From the NCBI GenBank assembly GCA_051656905.1, contig JBOFJQ010000028.1:48444-112443 (forward strand): a stretch of 64,000 bases of DNA, written 5' to 3'. Of this stretch, positions 44,625 to 53,603 are shown one piece after another (position 1 is the first letter of the stretch; the number at the start of each line of letters is the position of its first letter). The DNA is from JAGNZR01 sp051656905 (GTDB taxonomy: Bacteria; Fusobacteriota; Fusobacteriia; Fusobacteriales; Fusobacteriaceae). The notes beneath the pieces are model-generated. The model was not told the DNA's origin and did not search any database. It saw nothing but the letters and a program-made list of their open reading frames with translations. The position numbers and the translations under genes are program-made.

Positions 44625-44856
44625 ACTTCCCCCTTCTCTTAATACTTTTTAATTGTTTTTTTCAAAACTTTAACAGAGTTTATCACATTTTAGGATTTTT
44701 CATAACATATTTATAAAAAAATTTTACTATTTTTATATTTTCTATACTATATAGTCTAAATTTTTATCTTAATCTCATTTTATCTTTTTAACTGAAGATC
44801 CCTTTTCGATAGTAATTTTTTAGTTCTTAAATAATAGCTATATAGTATAACTACTC
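44625..44856. other. lysA-rimP divergent intergenic region
   Basis: This AT-rich stretch lies between lysA (minus) and the nusA operon (plus). A 12-nt element TATACTATATAG near 44743 and its inverse CTATATAGTATA near 44839 are the only notable structure. No gene is supported. Confidence 0.45.
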
Positions 44857-44886
44857 TTGAATATTATTTGATTTTTATGCTATAAT
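44857..44886 (+). promoter_or_regulatory. promoter of the rimP-nusA-infB operon
   Basis: TTGAAT (44857-44862) and TATAAT (44881-44886) are 18 bp apart. The start near 44893 gives a leader of about 100 nt that contains the hairpin at 44912-44962. Confidence 0.7.
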
Positions 44887-44911
44887 ATGATAGAATATAG
44901 ACAAAATATGT

Positions 44912-44962
44912 TAACTGTGCTAAAGAGTGGGTTTGTTTCCACTCTTTCTTTAATATCAGTTA
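44912..44962 (+). promoter_or_regulatory. two-tier leader hairpin before rimP
   Basis: TAACTG/CAGTTA encloses a perfect 9-bp stem AAAGAGTGG/CCACTCTTT with loop GTTTGTTT. A pyrimidine-rich CTTTCTTTAATA follows the inner stem, so it could act as a weak attenuator, a plausible target for NusA feedback. This role is inference. Confidence 0.55.
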
Positions 44963-44992
44963 CACTTAATTTTATGTGAGGTGATCGATTTA

Positions 44993-45475
44993 GTGGAAAA
45001 AGATTATAGTGGTGTTATTTCAAGAGTTGAAAAACTAGTGCTACCACATCTTAAAGATATGGGCTTAGAGCTTGTAGATATTGAATTTATGCAAGATGGA
45101 GGTTATTGGTATTTAAGAGTTTTCATTGAAAATTTAAATGGTGAAATCACTGTTGAAAACTGTGCAAACTTAAGTCATAAAATTGAAGAGTCTGTAGACA
45201 ATCTTATTGAGCAGAAATTCTTTTTAGAAGTTTCTTCTCCAGGTGTTGAAAGACCTTTAAAAAAGATTGAGGATTTCATTAGATTTACAGGAGAAGATAT
45301 TTTTGTTGCTTTAAAGCACAAAATAAATGACAGTAAAAATTATACTGGAACTCTTTTAGAAGTACAAAATAACGATACTATAGTATTAGAGTTAGAAAAT
45401 GATACAACTATGGCTATACCTTATAAAGAGATCAAAAAATCTAATATTGTATACGTTTTTGAGGACCTAGATTAA
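44993..45475 (+). CDS. rimP: ribosome maturation factor RimP
   Basis: This protein of 160 residues assists 30S subunit assembly. It shows the N-terminal domain GLELVDIEFMQDGGYWYLRVFIE and SLEEC-like NCANLSHKIE, then FFLEVSSPGVERPLKK, the strongest RimP signature, and a C-terminal SH3-like domain. The frame is open from a GTG at 44981, but that codon lies in the GAGGTGA ribosome binding site; the GTG at 44993 has proper spacing, so I use it. First gene of the conserved nusA-infB operon. Confidence 0.95.
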   Translation: MEKDYSGVISRVEKLVLPHLKDMGLELVDIEFMQDGGYWYLRVFIENLNGEITVENCANLSHKIEESVDNLIEQKFFLEVSSPGVERPLKKIEDFIRFTGEDIFVALKHKINDSKNYTGTLLEVQNNDTIVLELENDTTMAIPYKEIKKSNIVYVFEDLD

Positions 45476-45525
45476 GTCAAATAAATTTTAAAATATAAAT
45501 CCATATTTTGAGGAGGATGAGTTTT

Positions 45526-46620
45526 GTGAAAAGTAAAGATGCTAAGATTTTTTTAGAAGCATTAGCTGAGTTAGAAAAAGATAAAGGAATAAGCAAAGAA
45601 AGTTTATTAACTGCTGTTGAACAGGCTTTATTATCAGCTTATAAGAAAAATTTCGGTGAAGAAGAAAATGTTGAAGTTGAGATCAACAGAGACTCGGGAG
45701 ATGTTAAGGTTTTTGAGGTTAAAACAGTTGTTGTAGATGAAGAGTTATACGACGCTGCACTTGAAATATCTTTAACTGATGCTTATGAGTACAAAAAAAG
45801 AGCTAAAGTTGGGGATATCATTAAGATAGAAGTTAACTGTGAAGAGTTCAAAAGAAATGCTATCCAAAACGGAAAGCAAATAGTAATTCAAAAAGTTCGT
45901 GAAGCTGAGAGAGATAATGTTTACGACAAGTTCAAAAGCAAAGAACACGACATTATGAATGGTACTATTAGAAGAATAGATGAAAAAAGAAATATCCATA
46001 TAGAATTTGATGGACTTGAAGCATCATTACCTATGTCTGAGCAATCACCTGGAGATGTTTACAGAGTGGGAGACAGAATTAAGGTTTATGTTGCTGAAGT
46101 TGAAAAAACTAGCAAGTTTCCAAAAGTGGTAATTTCAAGAAAACACGAAGGATTATTAAAAAAATTATTTGAAATAGAAATTCCTGAAATCGAGGAAGGT
46201 GTAATAGTTATTAAAGCTGTTGCAAGAGAAGCTGGTTCTAGAGCTAAAGTTGCTGTTTACTCTACAAATCCTAACATTGATACTGTTGGTGCTTGTATTG
46301 GGCAAAAAGGTCTTAGAATTAGAAACATCGTTAATGAATTAAATGGAGAAAAAATTGATATCGTTATATGGAAAGAGAATATTGAAGAGTTTGTTTCTGC
46401 AGTATTATCTCCAGCTAAAGTTGATTCAGTTGAAGTATTAGATAATGGAATGACTGCTAGGGTTATAGTTTCTCCATCTCAGTTCTCTTTAGCAATTGGT
46501 AAGAATGGTCAAAACGCTAGACTTGCTGCTAAATTAACTGGTATGAGAGTAGATATTAAAGTTGCTGAAACAGAAACTGACGCACAAAATTCTGAAGCAG
46601 AGGCAAATCAAGGTGAATAG
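45526..46620 (+). CDS. nusA: transcription termination/antitermination factor NusA
   Basis: This 364-residue NusA has the N-terminal RNA-polymerase-binding domain (FLEALAELEKDKGISKESLLTAVEQAL), an S1 domain around residues 135-200, and two KH domains (GACIGQKGLRIRNIV and LAIGKNGQNARLAAKLTG). It lacks the C-terminal acidic repeats of enterobacterial NusA, as in Firmicutes. The frame is open further upstream, but the GTG at 45526-45528 lies 8 nt after GAGGAGG and fits best; the ATG at 45517 abuts the site. Its stop lies within the start of the next gene. Confidence 0.96.
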   Translation: MKSKDAKIFLEALAELEKDKGISKESLLTAVEQALLSAYKKNFGEEENVEVEINRDSGDVKVFEVKTVVVDEELYDAALEISLTDAYEYKKRAKVGDIIKIEVNCEEFKRNAIQNGKQIVIQKVREAERDNVYDKFKSKEHDIMNGTIRRIDEKRNIHIEFDGLEASLPMSEQSPGDVYRVGDRIKVYVAEVEKTSKFPKVVISRKHEGLLKKLFEIEIPEIEEGVIVIKAVAREAGSRAKVAVYSTNPNIDTVGACIGQKGLRIRNIVNELNGEKIDIVIWKENIEEFVSAVLSPAKVDSVEVLDNGMTARVIVSPSQFSLAIGKNGQNARLAAKLTGMRVDIKVAETETDAQNSEAEANQGE

Positions 46621-47140
46621 CACTAATTTACCAGAAAGAACTTGTGCTGTTTGTAGAGCAAAGATGAACAAATCTGATCTTTTCAGAATTGTTGAACAAG
46701 AAGATGGTAGTTATACTTATGATAGTGAGCAAAAAGAGCAGAAAAGAGGCACTTATATTTGCAAATCAAAAGAATGTCTACAAAAATTATCTAAACATAA
46801 AAAGATAAAAATCTCAATGGAAGAACTCTATAAAATGGCCAACTCTTTAAAAAAGGACAATAAGGACTATTTAAATATATTAAAGACTATGAGAAATTCC
46901 CAGGCGCTAGCCTTCGGTATGAATATGGTATTTGATGAAATCGAACAGATTCATTTTATTATCATGGCCGAAGATATCAGCGAAAAAAATGGCGCAAAAT
47001 TAATTGCTAAAGCCAAAGAGTATAACATTCCATATATTTATTACGGAACAAAAGATCTCTTAGGCGATATCTTTTCGAAAGATGAGATAACTGTCATTGC
47101 TGTAAAAAATAAAAAAATAGCCCGAGGACTCTTAAACTAA
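46613..47140 (+). CDS. YlxR (RnpM) - L7Ae-like YlxQ fusion protein
   Basis: The start I choose is the GTG at 46613, preceded by GCAGAGG at good spacing and overlapping the nusA stop by 8 bp. The 175-residue product has an N-terminal YlxR/DUF448 domain (PERTCAVCRAKMNKSDLFRIV, RGTYICKSKECLQKL; the RnpM family binds RNase P RNA) and, from about residue 85, an L7Ae/L30e-like RNA-binding domain (LNILKTMRNSQALAFGMN, AKLIAKAKEYNIPYIYYGTKDLLG). In Bacillus these are two adjacent genes, ylxR and ylxQ, at this same place between nusA and infB; here they are one reading frame. Confidence 0.88.
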   Translation: MNSTNLPERTCAVCRAKMNKSDLFRIVEQEDGSYTYDSEQKEQKRGTYICKSKECLQKLSKHKKIKISMEELYKMANSLKKDNKDYLNILKTMRNSQALAFGMNMVFDEIEQIHFIIMAEDISEKNGAKLIAKAKEYNIPYIYYGTKDLLGDIFSKDEITVIAVKNKKIARGLLN

Positions 47141-47158
47141 GTTTATGGAGGTATGTTA

Positions 47159-49342
47159 ATGAAAATAAGGGTACATGAATTAGCAAAAAAATACGATAAA
47201 GGTAATAAAGAATTTATAGCTATTCTACACGAAATAGGTTTAGATAACATCACATCACACCTTGCAGGTGTTTCTGATGAAGATGTAACTACAATCGAAA
47301 ATTATTTTTCTAACCACGAAAATATAAGTCACTTATCATCTCAAAATGATGATTCTGATTTATCTGATGATACAATTAATGAAGATGTAATCATCAAAGA
47401 AAAAACAAAGGAAAAAGCTAAAAAAGCTGCTCCTAAGAAAAAATCAGATAATTCTAACGAAGAATCTGAGGATAATGACTCTACTAAAAAAGGTCATAAA
47501 AAGAAAAAAGGTAGAAGAGCTGACTTCACTGTAAAAAAAGTTGAGCAACCTACTGATACAGTAGTTATCGAAGATGGTATGAAAATTTTAAAAATAAGCG
47601 GTGACATTACATTAGGTAATTTTGCTACACTTTTAAAATTAAACAGTGCTGAAATCATCAAAAAACTTTTCTTAAAAGGTCAAATGCTAACAATTAATAG
47701 TACTATTCCTTTCCAATTAGCTGAAGAATTAGCTATGGAATATGATATATTAGTTGAAAAAGAAGAGGAAGTTGTTATCAACTTTGGAGATAAATTCTCT
47801 CTAGAAATAGAAGATAAAGCTTCTGATCTTTCAGAAAGAGCTCCAGTTATCACAATCATGGGACACGTTGACCACGGTAAAACATCTTTACTAGATGCTA
47901 TTAGAGAAGCTGACGTTGCTGCTGGTGAATATGGTGGAATCACTCAAAAGATAGGAGCTTACCAAATTGAAAAAGATGGTAAAAAAATTACTTTCATAGA
48001 TACTCCTGGACATGAGGCCTTCACTGATATGAGAGCAAGAGGAGCACAAGTTACAGATATCGCAATATTAGTTGTTGCTGCAGATGATGGAGTAATGCCA
48101 CAAACTGTAGAAGCTATATCTCATGCTAAAGCAGCTAATGTTCCAATTATAATTGCTGTTAATAAGATCGATAAAGAGGGAGCAGATGCTGCTAAAATCA
48201 AAAACGAACTTATGGAGTATGGATTAGTACCAGTTGAATGGGGAGGAGACGTTGAGTATGTTGAAGTTTCTGCTAAACAGAAAATAAACATCGATACTTT
48301 ACTTGAAACTATCCTTATTACTTCTGAAATGTTAGAACTTAAAGCTAACTATAACAAGAGAGCTAAAGGAGTTATTCTTGAATCTAGACTTGATCCAAAA
48401 GTTGGACCAATTGCTGACTTACTAATTCAAGAGGGAAGATTAAGAGTTGGAGACGTTGTTGTTGCTGGAGAGGCTTTAGGAAAAGTTAGAGCACTTATCA
48501 ATGACCGTGGTACAAGAGTTGATCTTGTTGGTGTTTCTCAACCAGCTGAAATCATTGGATTCACTTCTGTTCCAAATGCTGGAGACGTATTATACGTAAT
48601 CCAAAATGAGCAACATGCTAGAAGAATCGTTGACGAAGTTGCAAAAGAAAGAAGACTTCATGAAATTTCTAGAAAAACTTTAACACTTGAGTCTTTATCT
48701 CAAGAGTTTGAAAATCAAAAAATTAAAGAGCTTAACCTTATATTAAGAGCAGATTCACGTGGTTCTGTAGAAGCTTTAAAAGACTCTTTAATGAAACTTA
48801 ATACTGATGAAGTTGCTGTTAATATTATCCAATCTACATCTGGAGCTATTACAGAAAGTGACGTTAAACTTGCTGAAGTTTCAAAAGCTATCGTAATAGG
48901 TTTCCATGTAAGACCTACTATTAAAGCTATTAAAGAAGCTGACAACTCTGGTGTTGAGATTAGAACATCTAACATTATCTATCACATTGTTGAGGATATT
49001 GAAAAAGCACTTACTGGTATGCTTGAGCCTGAATTTAAAGAAAACTACTTAGGTAGAATAGAAATTAAAAAAGTGTTCAAAGTTTCTAATGTTGGAAACG
49101 TTGCAGGATGTGTTGTTGTAGATGGTAAAGTTAAATCTGATTCAAATATCAGAATACTTAGAGATTCTGTTATCATGTATGAAGGTAAATTATCTACTTT
49201 AAAAAGATACAAAGACGATGCAAAAGAAGTTGTTGCTGGACAAGAGTGTGGACTTAACGTTGAAGGATTTAATGATATTAAAGACGGAGACATCGTTGAG
49301 GCATTTGATATAATAGAAATTAAAAGAAAATTAAAAAACTAG
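47159..49342 (+). CDS. infB: translation initiation factor IF-2
   Basis: The protein has an N-terminal domain starting MKIRVHELAKKYDKGNKEF, a Lys/Glu-rich linker (residues about 65-125), and the GTPase domain with GHVDHGKTSL, DTPGHEAF and NKID, followed by the usual beta-barrel and C-terminal fMet-tRNA-binding domains. It positions initiator tRNA on the 30S subunit. The ATG at 47159 lies 7 nt after GGAGG and is preferred to the one at 47153, giving 727 residues. The gene follows the YlxR-YlxQ fusion by 18 bp. Confidence 0.98.
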   Translation: MKIRVHELAKKYDKGNKEFIAILHEIGLDNITSHLAGVSDEDVTTIENYFSNHENISHLSSQNDDSDLSDDTINEDVIIKEKTKEKAKKAAPKKKSDNSNEESEDNDSTKKGHKKKKGRRADFTVKKVEQPTDTVVIEDGMKILKISGDITLGNFATLLKLNSAEIIKKLFLKGQMLTINSTIPFQLAEELAMEYDILVEKEEEVVINFGDKFSLEIEDKASDLSERAPVITIMGHVDHGKTSLLDAIREADVAAGEYGGITQKIGAYQIEKDGKKITFIDTPGHEAFTDMRARGAQVTDIAILVVAADDGVMPQTVEAISHAKAANVPIIIAVNKIDKEGADAAKIKNELMEYGLVPVEWGGDVEYVEVSAKQKINIDTLLETILITSEMLELKANYNKRAKGVILESRLDPKVGPIADLLIQEGRLRVGDVVVAGEALGKVRALINDRGTRVDLVGVSQPAEIIGFTSVPNAGDVLYVIQNEQHARRIVDEVAKERRLHEISRKTLTLESLSQEFENQKIKELNLILRADSRGSVEALKDSLMKLNTDEVAVNIIQSTSGAITESDVKLAEVSKAIVIGFHVRPTIKAIKEADNSGVEIRTSNIIYHIVEDIEKALTGMLEPEFKENYLGRIEIKKVFKVSNVGNVAGCVVVDGKVKSDSNIRILRDSVIMYEGKLSTLKRYKDDAKEVVAGQECGLNVEGFNDIKDGDIVEAFDIIEIKRKLKN

Positions 49343-49355
49343 GAGGTAATCTAAT

Positions 49356-49715
49356 ATGAACAAACAAAGATTAGCTGCTATAGAAAAAGAGATGACTAAA
49401 ATTATCTCTACACTGCTTTTTGAAGAAGTTAAAAATCCTTTATTTAAAAAGGTTATCATCTCTGTAAACAATATCAGAGTAACTGAGGATCTAAAATTTG
49501 CTGACGTATACTTTACTGTTTCACCTATTCAAGGTGAAACAGTAAATATTAAAGCAGTTGAAGAAGCTCTTAACCAAATTAAAGGGTTTTTAAGAAAAAG
49601 AATTTCAGATACTCTTTCTCTAAGATTCACTCCTGAGATTAGAGTTAAAATGGATGATAGTATTAACTATGCCATGAAAATTACAAAACTTCTTAACGAT
49701 ATAAAAGGACAGTGA
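49356..49715 (+). CDS. rbfA: ribosome-binding factor A
   Basis: The 119-residue KH-like protein helps mature the 16S rRNA 5' end. It starts NKQRLAAIEKEMTKIISTLL and ends with LRFTPEIRVKMDDSINYAMKITKLL, both typical of RbfA. It follows infB by 13 bp with AGGAGG before the ATG, and precedes recJ by 4 bp. Confidence 0.95.
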   Translation: MNKQRLAAIEKEMTKIISTLLFEEVKNPLFKKVIISVNNIRVTEDLKFADVYFTVSPIQGETVNIKAVEEALNQIKGFLRKRISDTLSLRFTPEIRVKMDDSINYAMKITKLLNDIKGQ

Positions 49716-49719
49716 TTCT

Positions 49720-51438
49720 ATGAAATGGGAGTATTATCCGAGTTTTAATTTTGACTCCCTATCTATTAGTAGTGAGTTGAAAATTTCAAATTTTTTAACT
49801 ACATTACTCACTAACAGAGGATTTCGTAATAAAATAGAGATAAAAGATTTTTTATATCCTAATCTTTCTAACTTTAGAGATCCTTTTGATTTTGAAAATA
49901 TGACGCAAGTAGTTAATAAAATTATTGAAGTCAAAAATAGAAATGGAAAAATTTTTATCTATGGAGATTATGACGTTGATGGAATTACAGCAGCAGTATT
50001 TTTAACTCACGCTTTTAAAAATATCGGTATTAATGTGGATTATTATATCCCTAACAGAACTGAAGAGGAATATGGTCTAGATAGAACAAATTTAGACTAT
50101 ATGCACTCTTGTGGTGCTGAATTAGTTATTACAGTTGATACTAGTATCAGTTCTATCGAAGATATTCGTTATGGACGTTCTATTGGTATAGATGTTATTA
50201 TAACTGATCATCACAAAAGTGCTAATGAATCTGAAGATGATGAGGTTCTTTATATAAATCCAAAACTTAGTGAAAAATATGCCTTTAAGTATTTATCTGG
50301 TGCAGGGGTAGCTTTAAAAGTTGCTCAAGCCCTATATATGGAATTAGGTATTAACTTAAATTCTCTATATGATTATTTAGATATTATTATGATTGGAACT
50401 GTGGCAGATGTTGTTCCAGTTGTTGATGAGAATAGACTGATAATACGTGAAGGTTTAAAAAAATTAAAAAACACTCAAATAAAAGGGCTTATATCCCTTA
50501 TAAAATATTTGAAATTACATTATAGATCACTTTCGGCCTCTGATGTAAGCTATTTTATTGCACCTTTAATTAACTCTCTAGGTAGAATAGGAATCCCTCG
50601 TGTTGGAGCAGATTTTTTTATAAAAAATGATGATAGTAAGATCTTCAATATAATTGAAGAGATGAAAAAATCAAATAAAGCAAGACGTGAACTAGAAAGA
50701 CAAATCTTTGATGATGCAGTTTCTATGATAGAACAAGATAGAGATAAATATAAAAATTCAATCTTCTTGTCTTCTAAAGACTGGCATCCTGGAATCATAG
50801 GTATTGTTGCATCTAGACTATGTATCAAGTATGAAGTTCCTACAATATTAGTATCTATCGATAACAATCTTGGAAAAGCTTCATCTCGTAGTTTAAATGG
50901 TATTAATATTTTTAATATTTTTAAAAATATGTCTCATCTTCTAAAACGTTTTGGTGGCCATGATTTGGCTGCTGGTTTTATTGCTGAAGACTCTAATTTA
51001 CAAGAGATCCATGATATATTTAAAAAAGAAGTTAGTAATTGTAATGCTATTAATATCGAGCGTTCTTTAAAAATAGATATGGATTTTCCCCTTGATAAAA
51101 TCTCTTCTTCTACTTTAGAAGATTTGGATTTGTTATCTCCATTTGGTTTTGATAACTCTCAACCTATTTTTGTTGATAAAGATTTAACTTTTGAAAACAT
51201 TAAGAAATTTGGACTAGATAACAAACATTTTTCTGGAATAGTTATAAAAAATAATAAAAGATATCATATGGTAGGTTTCGATTTAGGTAAGTATATTATC
51301 GACGATGGTTACCAACTACAAAAATTTGATATTGCTTATTATCCAGAAAAGAACTATTTTAAAAATGAAAATTCAATTCAAATAAAAATAAAAGATTTAA
51401 AAGTAAAAGACGAATTCTTAGAATTATTTAATCACTAA
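49720..51438 (+). CDS. recJ: single-stranded-DNA exonuclease RecJ
   Basis: This 572-residue DHH-family protein should degrade single-stranded DNA 5'-3' in recombination and mismatch repair. The catalytic motifs are visible: YGDYDVDGITAA near residue 87 (motif I), VDTSI (II), ITDHHKS near 165 (III), GTVADVVP near 225 (IV), and the DHHA1 motif FGGHDLAAGF near 410. Its C-terminal OB domain follows. Length is at the short end of RecJ. It begins 4 bp after rbfA, in the nusA operon. Confidence 0.93.
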   Translation: MKWEYYPSFNFDSLSISSELKISNFLTTLLTNRGFRNKIEIKDFLYPNLSNFRDPFDFENMTQVVNKIIEVKNRNGKIFIYGDYDVDGITAAVFLTHAFKNIGINVDYYIPNRTEEEYGLDRTNLDYMHSCGAELVITVDTSISSIEDIRYGRSIGIDVIITDHHKSANESEDDEVLYINPKLSEKYAFKYLSGAGVALKVAQALYMELGINLNSLYDYLDIIMIGTVADVVPVVDENRLIIREGLKKLKNTQIKGLISLIKYLKLHYRSLSASDVSYFIAPLINSLGRIGIPRVGADFFIKNDDSKIFNIIEEMKKSNKARRELERQIFDDAVSMIEQDRDKYKNSIFLSSKDWHPGIIGIVASRLCIKYEVPTILVSIDNNLGKASSRSLNGINIFNIFKNMSHLLKRFGGHDLAAGFIAEDSNLQEIHDIFKKEVSNCNAINIERSLKIDMDFPLDKISSSTLEDLDLLSPFGFDNSQPIFVDKDLTFENIKKFGLDNKHFSGIVIKNNKRYHMVGFDLGKYIIDDGYQLQKFDIAYYPEKNYFKNENSIQIKIKDLKVKDEFLELFNH

Positions 51439-51506
51439 GAACACTAAATTCATTAAAAACTATAAATTAGTTTTCATATAACACAAATGTAAATATAGGA
51501 GGAAAA

Positions 51507-52796
51507 ATGAAACACTTAGTAACAAGAAAAGAAAATTCTGCTGTTGAAGTAAAATTAACTTTAACAAAAGAGGAAGTAGCACCTATCAAAGCAAGTATCT
51601 TAAAAACTTTAGGTACAAAAGTTGAGGTTCCTGGATTCAGAAAAGGGCATGCTCCAGTTGATAAAATTGAGGCTAACTTTCCTGACGCTATAAAAGAAGA
51701 GATGGTTGAAACTGTATTAAAAGCTCACTACGAGCCTGTATTAACAGCTGAAAACATCAATCCAGTAAGCTACATCTATAATGTTAAAGCTGAAAACGTT
51801 AATAACGAGTTTGAATTAACATTCATGGTTGATGAGTTCCCTGCTATTAAATTAGGAGAATACAAAGGATTAACAGTTGAGAAAAGAGTTGCTGAATTTA
51901 AAGAAGAAACTTTAACTCAAGAAATTGATGCTTTATTAAATAAAAAATCATCTTTAGTTGATGCTGAAGAAGGATACAAAGCTGCTATGGGAGATACTGT
52001 TGATTTAGCTTTTGACGGTTCTATAGATGGTGTTCCTTTCGACGGTGGAAAAGCTGATTCACACGAATTAAAATTAGGAAGCCACATGTTCATCGATAAC
52101 TTCGAAGATCAATTAGTTGGATACACTGTTGGACAAGAAGGAGAAGTTAACGTAACTTTCCCTGTAGAGTACGGACACAAACCACTTGCTGGAAAACCTG
52201 CTGTATTCAAAGTAAAAATCAACTCTATCAAAAAGACTGTTAAACCAGAACTTAATGATGAGACTGCTAAAGAGTTAGGATTTGAATCTGTTGCAGATTT
52301 AAACGAGAAAAAGAAAGCTGAAATCATTGCTAGAGAAGAAGCTACAATCAAAAACGAAACTATCGGAAAATTAGTTAACATGATTTCTGATGCTACTGTA
52401 ATTGATATTCCTCAATCTATGGTTATGAGAGAAGTAGAAAACAAAGTTAAAGAGATGGAGCAACACTTATCAATGCAAGGTGCTAACATGGAAATGTACT
52501 TAAAAATGATAGGTAAAACTTTTGAAGAGATGGCTAAAGAGATGGCACCTATGTGTAAATCTAAAGTTAAAGCTGACATAATATTAGAAGAGATTGCTAA
52601 AGTTGAGAACTTAACTGTTTCTGAAGAAGAAATGACTGCTAAAATGGCTGAAATTGCTAAAATGTACGGAATGGATTCTGCTAAATTAGTTGAAGAGTTA
52701 AACAAGCACAATAACTTAGAGAACTTCAAACAAAACTTAAATGTAGATATTACACTTGAGAAAGCTGTAGAGTTCATCTTAGCTAACGCTAAATAG
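51507..52796 (+). CDS. tig: trigger factor
   Basis: At 429 residues this is a complete ribosome-associated chaperone. The N-terminal ribosome-binding domain has VPGFRKGHAP with the GFRxGxxP signature (residues about 36-46), the FKBP-type prolyl isomerase domain runs through GDTVDLAFDGSIDGVPFDGGKA near 155, and the C-terminal helical arms follow. A perfect 11-bp hairpin follows the gene. It is next to clpP and clpX, as in most bacteria. Confidence 0.98.
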   Translation: MKHLVTRKENSAVEVKLTLTKEEVAPIKASILKTLGTKVEVPGFRKGHAPVDKIEANFPDAIKEEMVETVLKAHYEPVLTAENINPVSYIYNVKAENVNNEFELTFMVDEFPAIKLGEYKGLTVEKRVAEFKEETLTQEIDALLNKKSSLVDAEEGYKAAMGDTVDLAFDGSIDGVPFDGGKADSHELKLGSHMFIDNFEDQLVGYTVGQEGEVNVTFPVEYGHKPLAGKPAVFKVKINSIKKTVKPELNDETAKELGFESVADLNEKKKAEIIAREEATIKNETIGKLVNMISDATVIDIPQSMVMREVENKVKEMEQHLSMQGANMEMYLKMIGKTFEEMAKEMAPMCKSKVKADIILEEIAKVENLTVSEEEMTAKMAEIAKMYGMDSAKLVEELNKHNNLENFKQNLNVDITLEKAVEFILANAK

Positions 52797-52820
52797 TTTT
52801 TTAATAATTTATTTATTATG

Positions 52821-52845
52821 ACTAGGTAGGAATATCCTACCTAGT
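52821..52845 (+). terminator. terminator-like hairpin after tig
   Basis: ACTAGGTAGGA pairs perfectly with TCCTACCTAGT across a 3-nt loop, 25 bp after the tig stop. The following TATTCTTCTATTT is only moderately T-rich. Confidence 0.75.
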
Positions 52846-52855
52846 TATTCTTCTA

Positions 52856-52884
52856 TTTAAATATATGTGCTTTTCTGATATAAT
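52856..52884 (+). promoter_or_regulatory. candidate clpP promoter with extended -10
   Basis: TTTAAA (52856-52861) and TATAAT (52879-52884) are 17 bp apart, and a TGA just before the -10 makes the extended TGnTATAAT form. It lies just after the tig hairpin and leaves a 5' leader of about 115 nt. Confidence 0.65.
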
Positions 52885-53006
52885 ATAGGCTATAGTTGTT
52901 TTATTTTTTCTATAATCTGTTAAATAAAAAAATCATTAAAAATTGACATATTAAAGAAAAATTTAAACTCTAAATTATTTCAAATTTTAAAATTGGAGGT
53001 AAAATT

Positions 53007-53591
53007 ATGTATAATATATATAGTCCTACCGTTATTGAAAATTCAGGTAGAGGAGAAAGAGCATACGATGTATACTCTAGACTTTTAAAAGATAGAATTA
53101 TTTTCTTAGGAACAGAGATTGATGACAATGTAGCAAATGCTATTGTTGCTCAATTATTATTTTTAGAGGCAGAAGACCCTGACAGAGATATCATTATGTA
53201 TATCAATAGTCCTGGAGGTGTTGTTACTGCTGGAATGGCAATTTATGATACTATGAATTATATAAAACCTGATGTGCAAACTGTGTGTATAGGTCAAGCT
53301 GCAAGTATGGGAGCTTTCCTTCTTTCAGCTGGAGCTCGTGGAAAAAGATTTGCTCTTGAAAATTCAAGAATAATGATTCACCAACCCTTAGGTGGTGCTA
53401 GAGGTCAAGCTACAGATATAGAGATCCAAGCTAAAGAAATTTTGCGTTTAAAAGAATCTTTAAATGCACTTTTAGCAAAACATACTGGTCAAAGTATCAA
53501 AAAAATTACTAAAGACACTGATAGAGATAACTTTATGTCTTCTGCTGAAGCCGTGGAGTATGGTCTAATTGATAAAGTATTTACAAGATAA
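53007..53591 (+). CDS. clpP: ATP-dependent Clp protease proteolytic subunit
   Basis: The 194-residue serine peptidase has the catalytic triad in place: S100 in GQAASMGAFLL, H125 in RIMIHQPLGG, and an Asp in KDTDRDNFM near 172. It forms tetradecamers that work with ClpX, encoded 12 bp downstream. The start follows TTGGAGG. Length is standard. Confidence 0.98.
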   Translation: MYNIYSPTVIENSGRGERAYDVYSRLLKDRIIFLGTEIDDNVANAIVAQLLFLEAEDPDRDIIMYINSPGGVVTAGMAIYDTMNYIKPDVQTVCIGQAASMGAFLLSAGARGKRFALENSRIMIHQPLGGARGQATDIEIQAKEILRLKESLNALLAKHTGQSIKKITKDTDRDNFMSSAEAVEYGLIDKVFTR

Positions 53592-53603
53592 GGTGGTGAG
53601 ATT

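Noticed and set aside
44743..44850. Inverted 12-nt copies TATACTATATAG / CTATATAGTATA between lysA and rimP
   Set aside because: Simple AT sequence in a very AT-rich gap; chance occurrence is likely without conservation data.
44625..44980. Lysine riboswitch upstream of lysA
   Set aside because: None of the conserved lysine-riboswitch segments appear, and the gap is too AT-rich to form its five-helix core.
50943..50956. CG-centred LacI-type operator-like sequence (AAAACGTTTT) inside recJ
   Set aside because: Only the short inner core matches, it is in a coding region with no promoter, and such a short AT-rich match is expected by chance.
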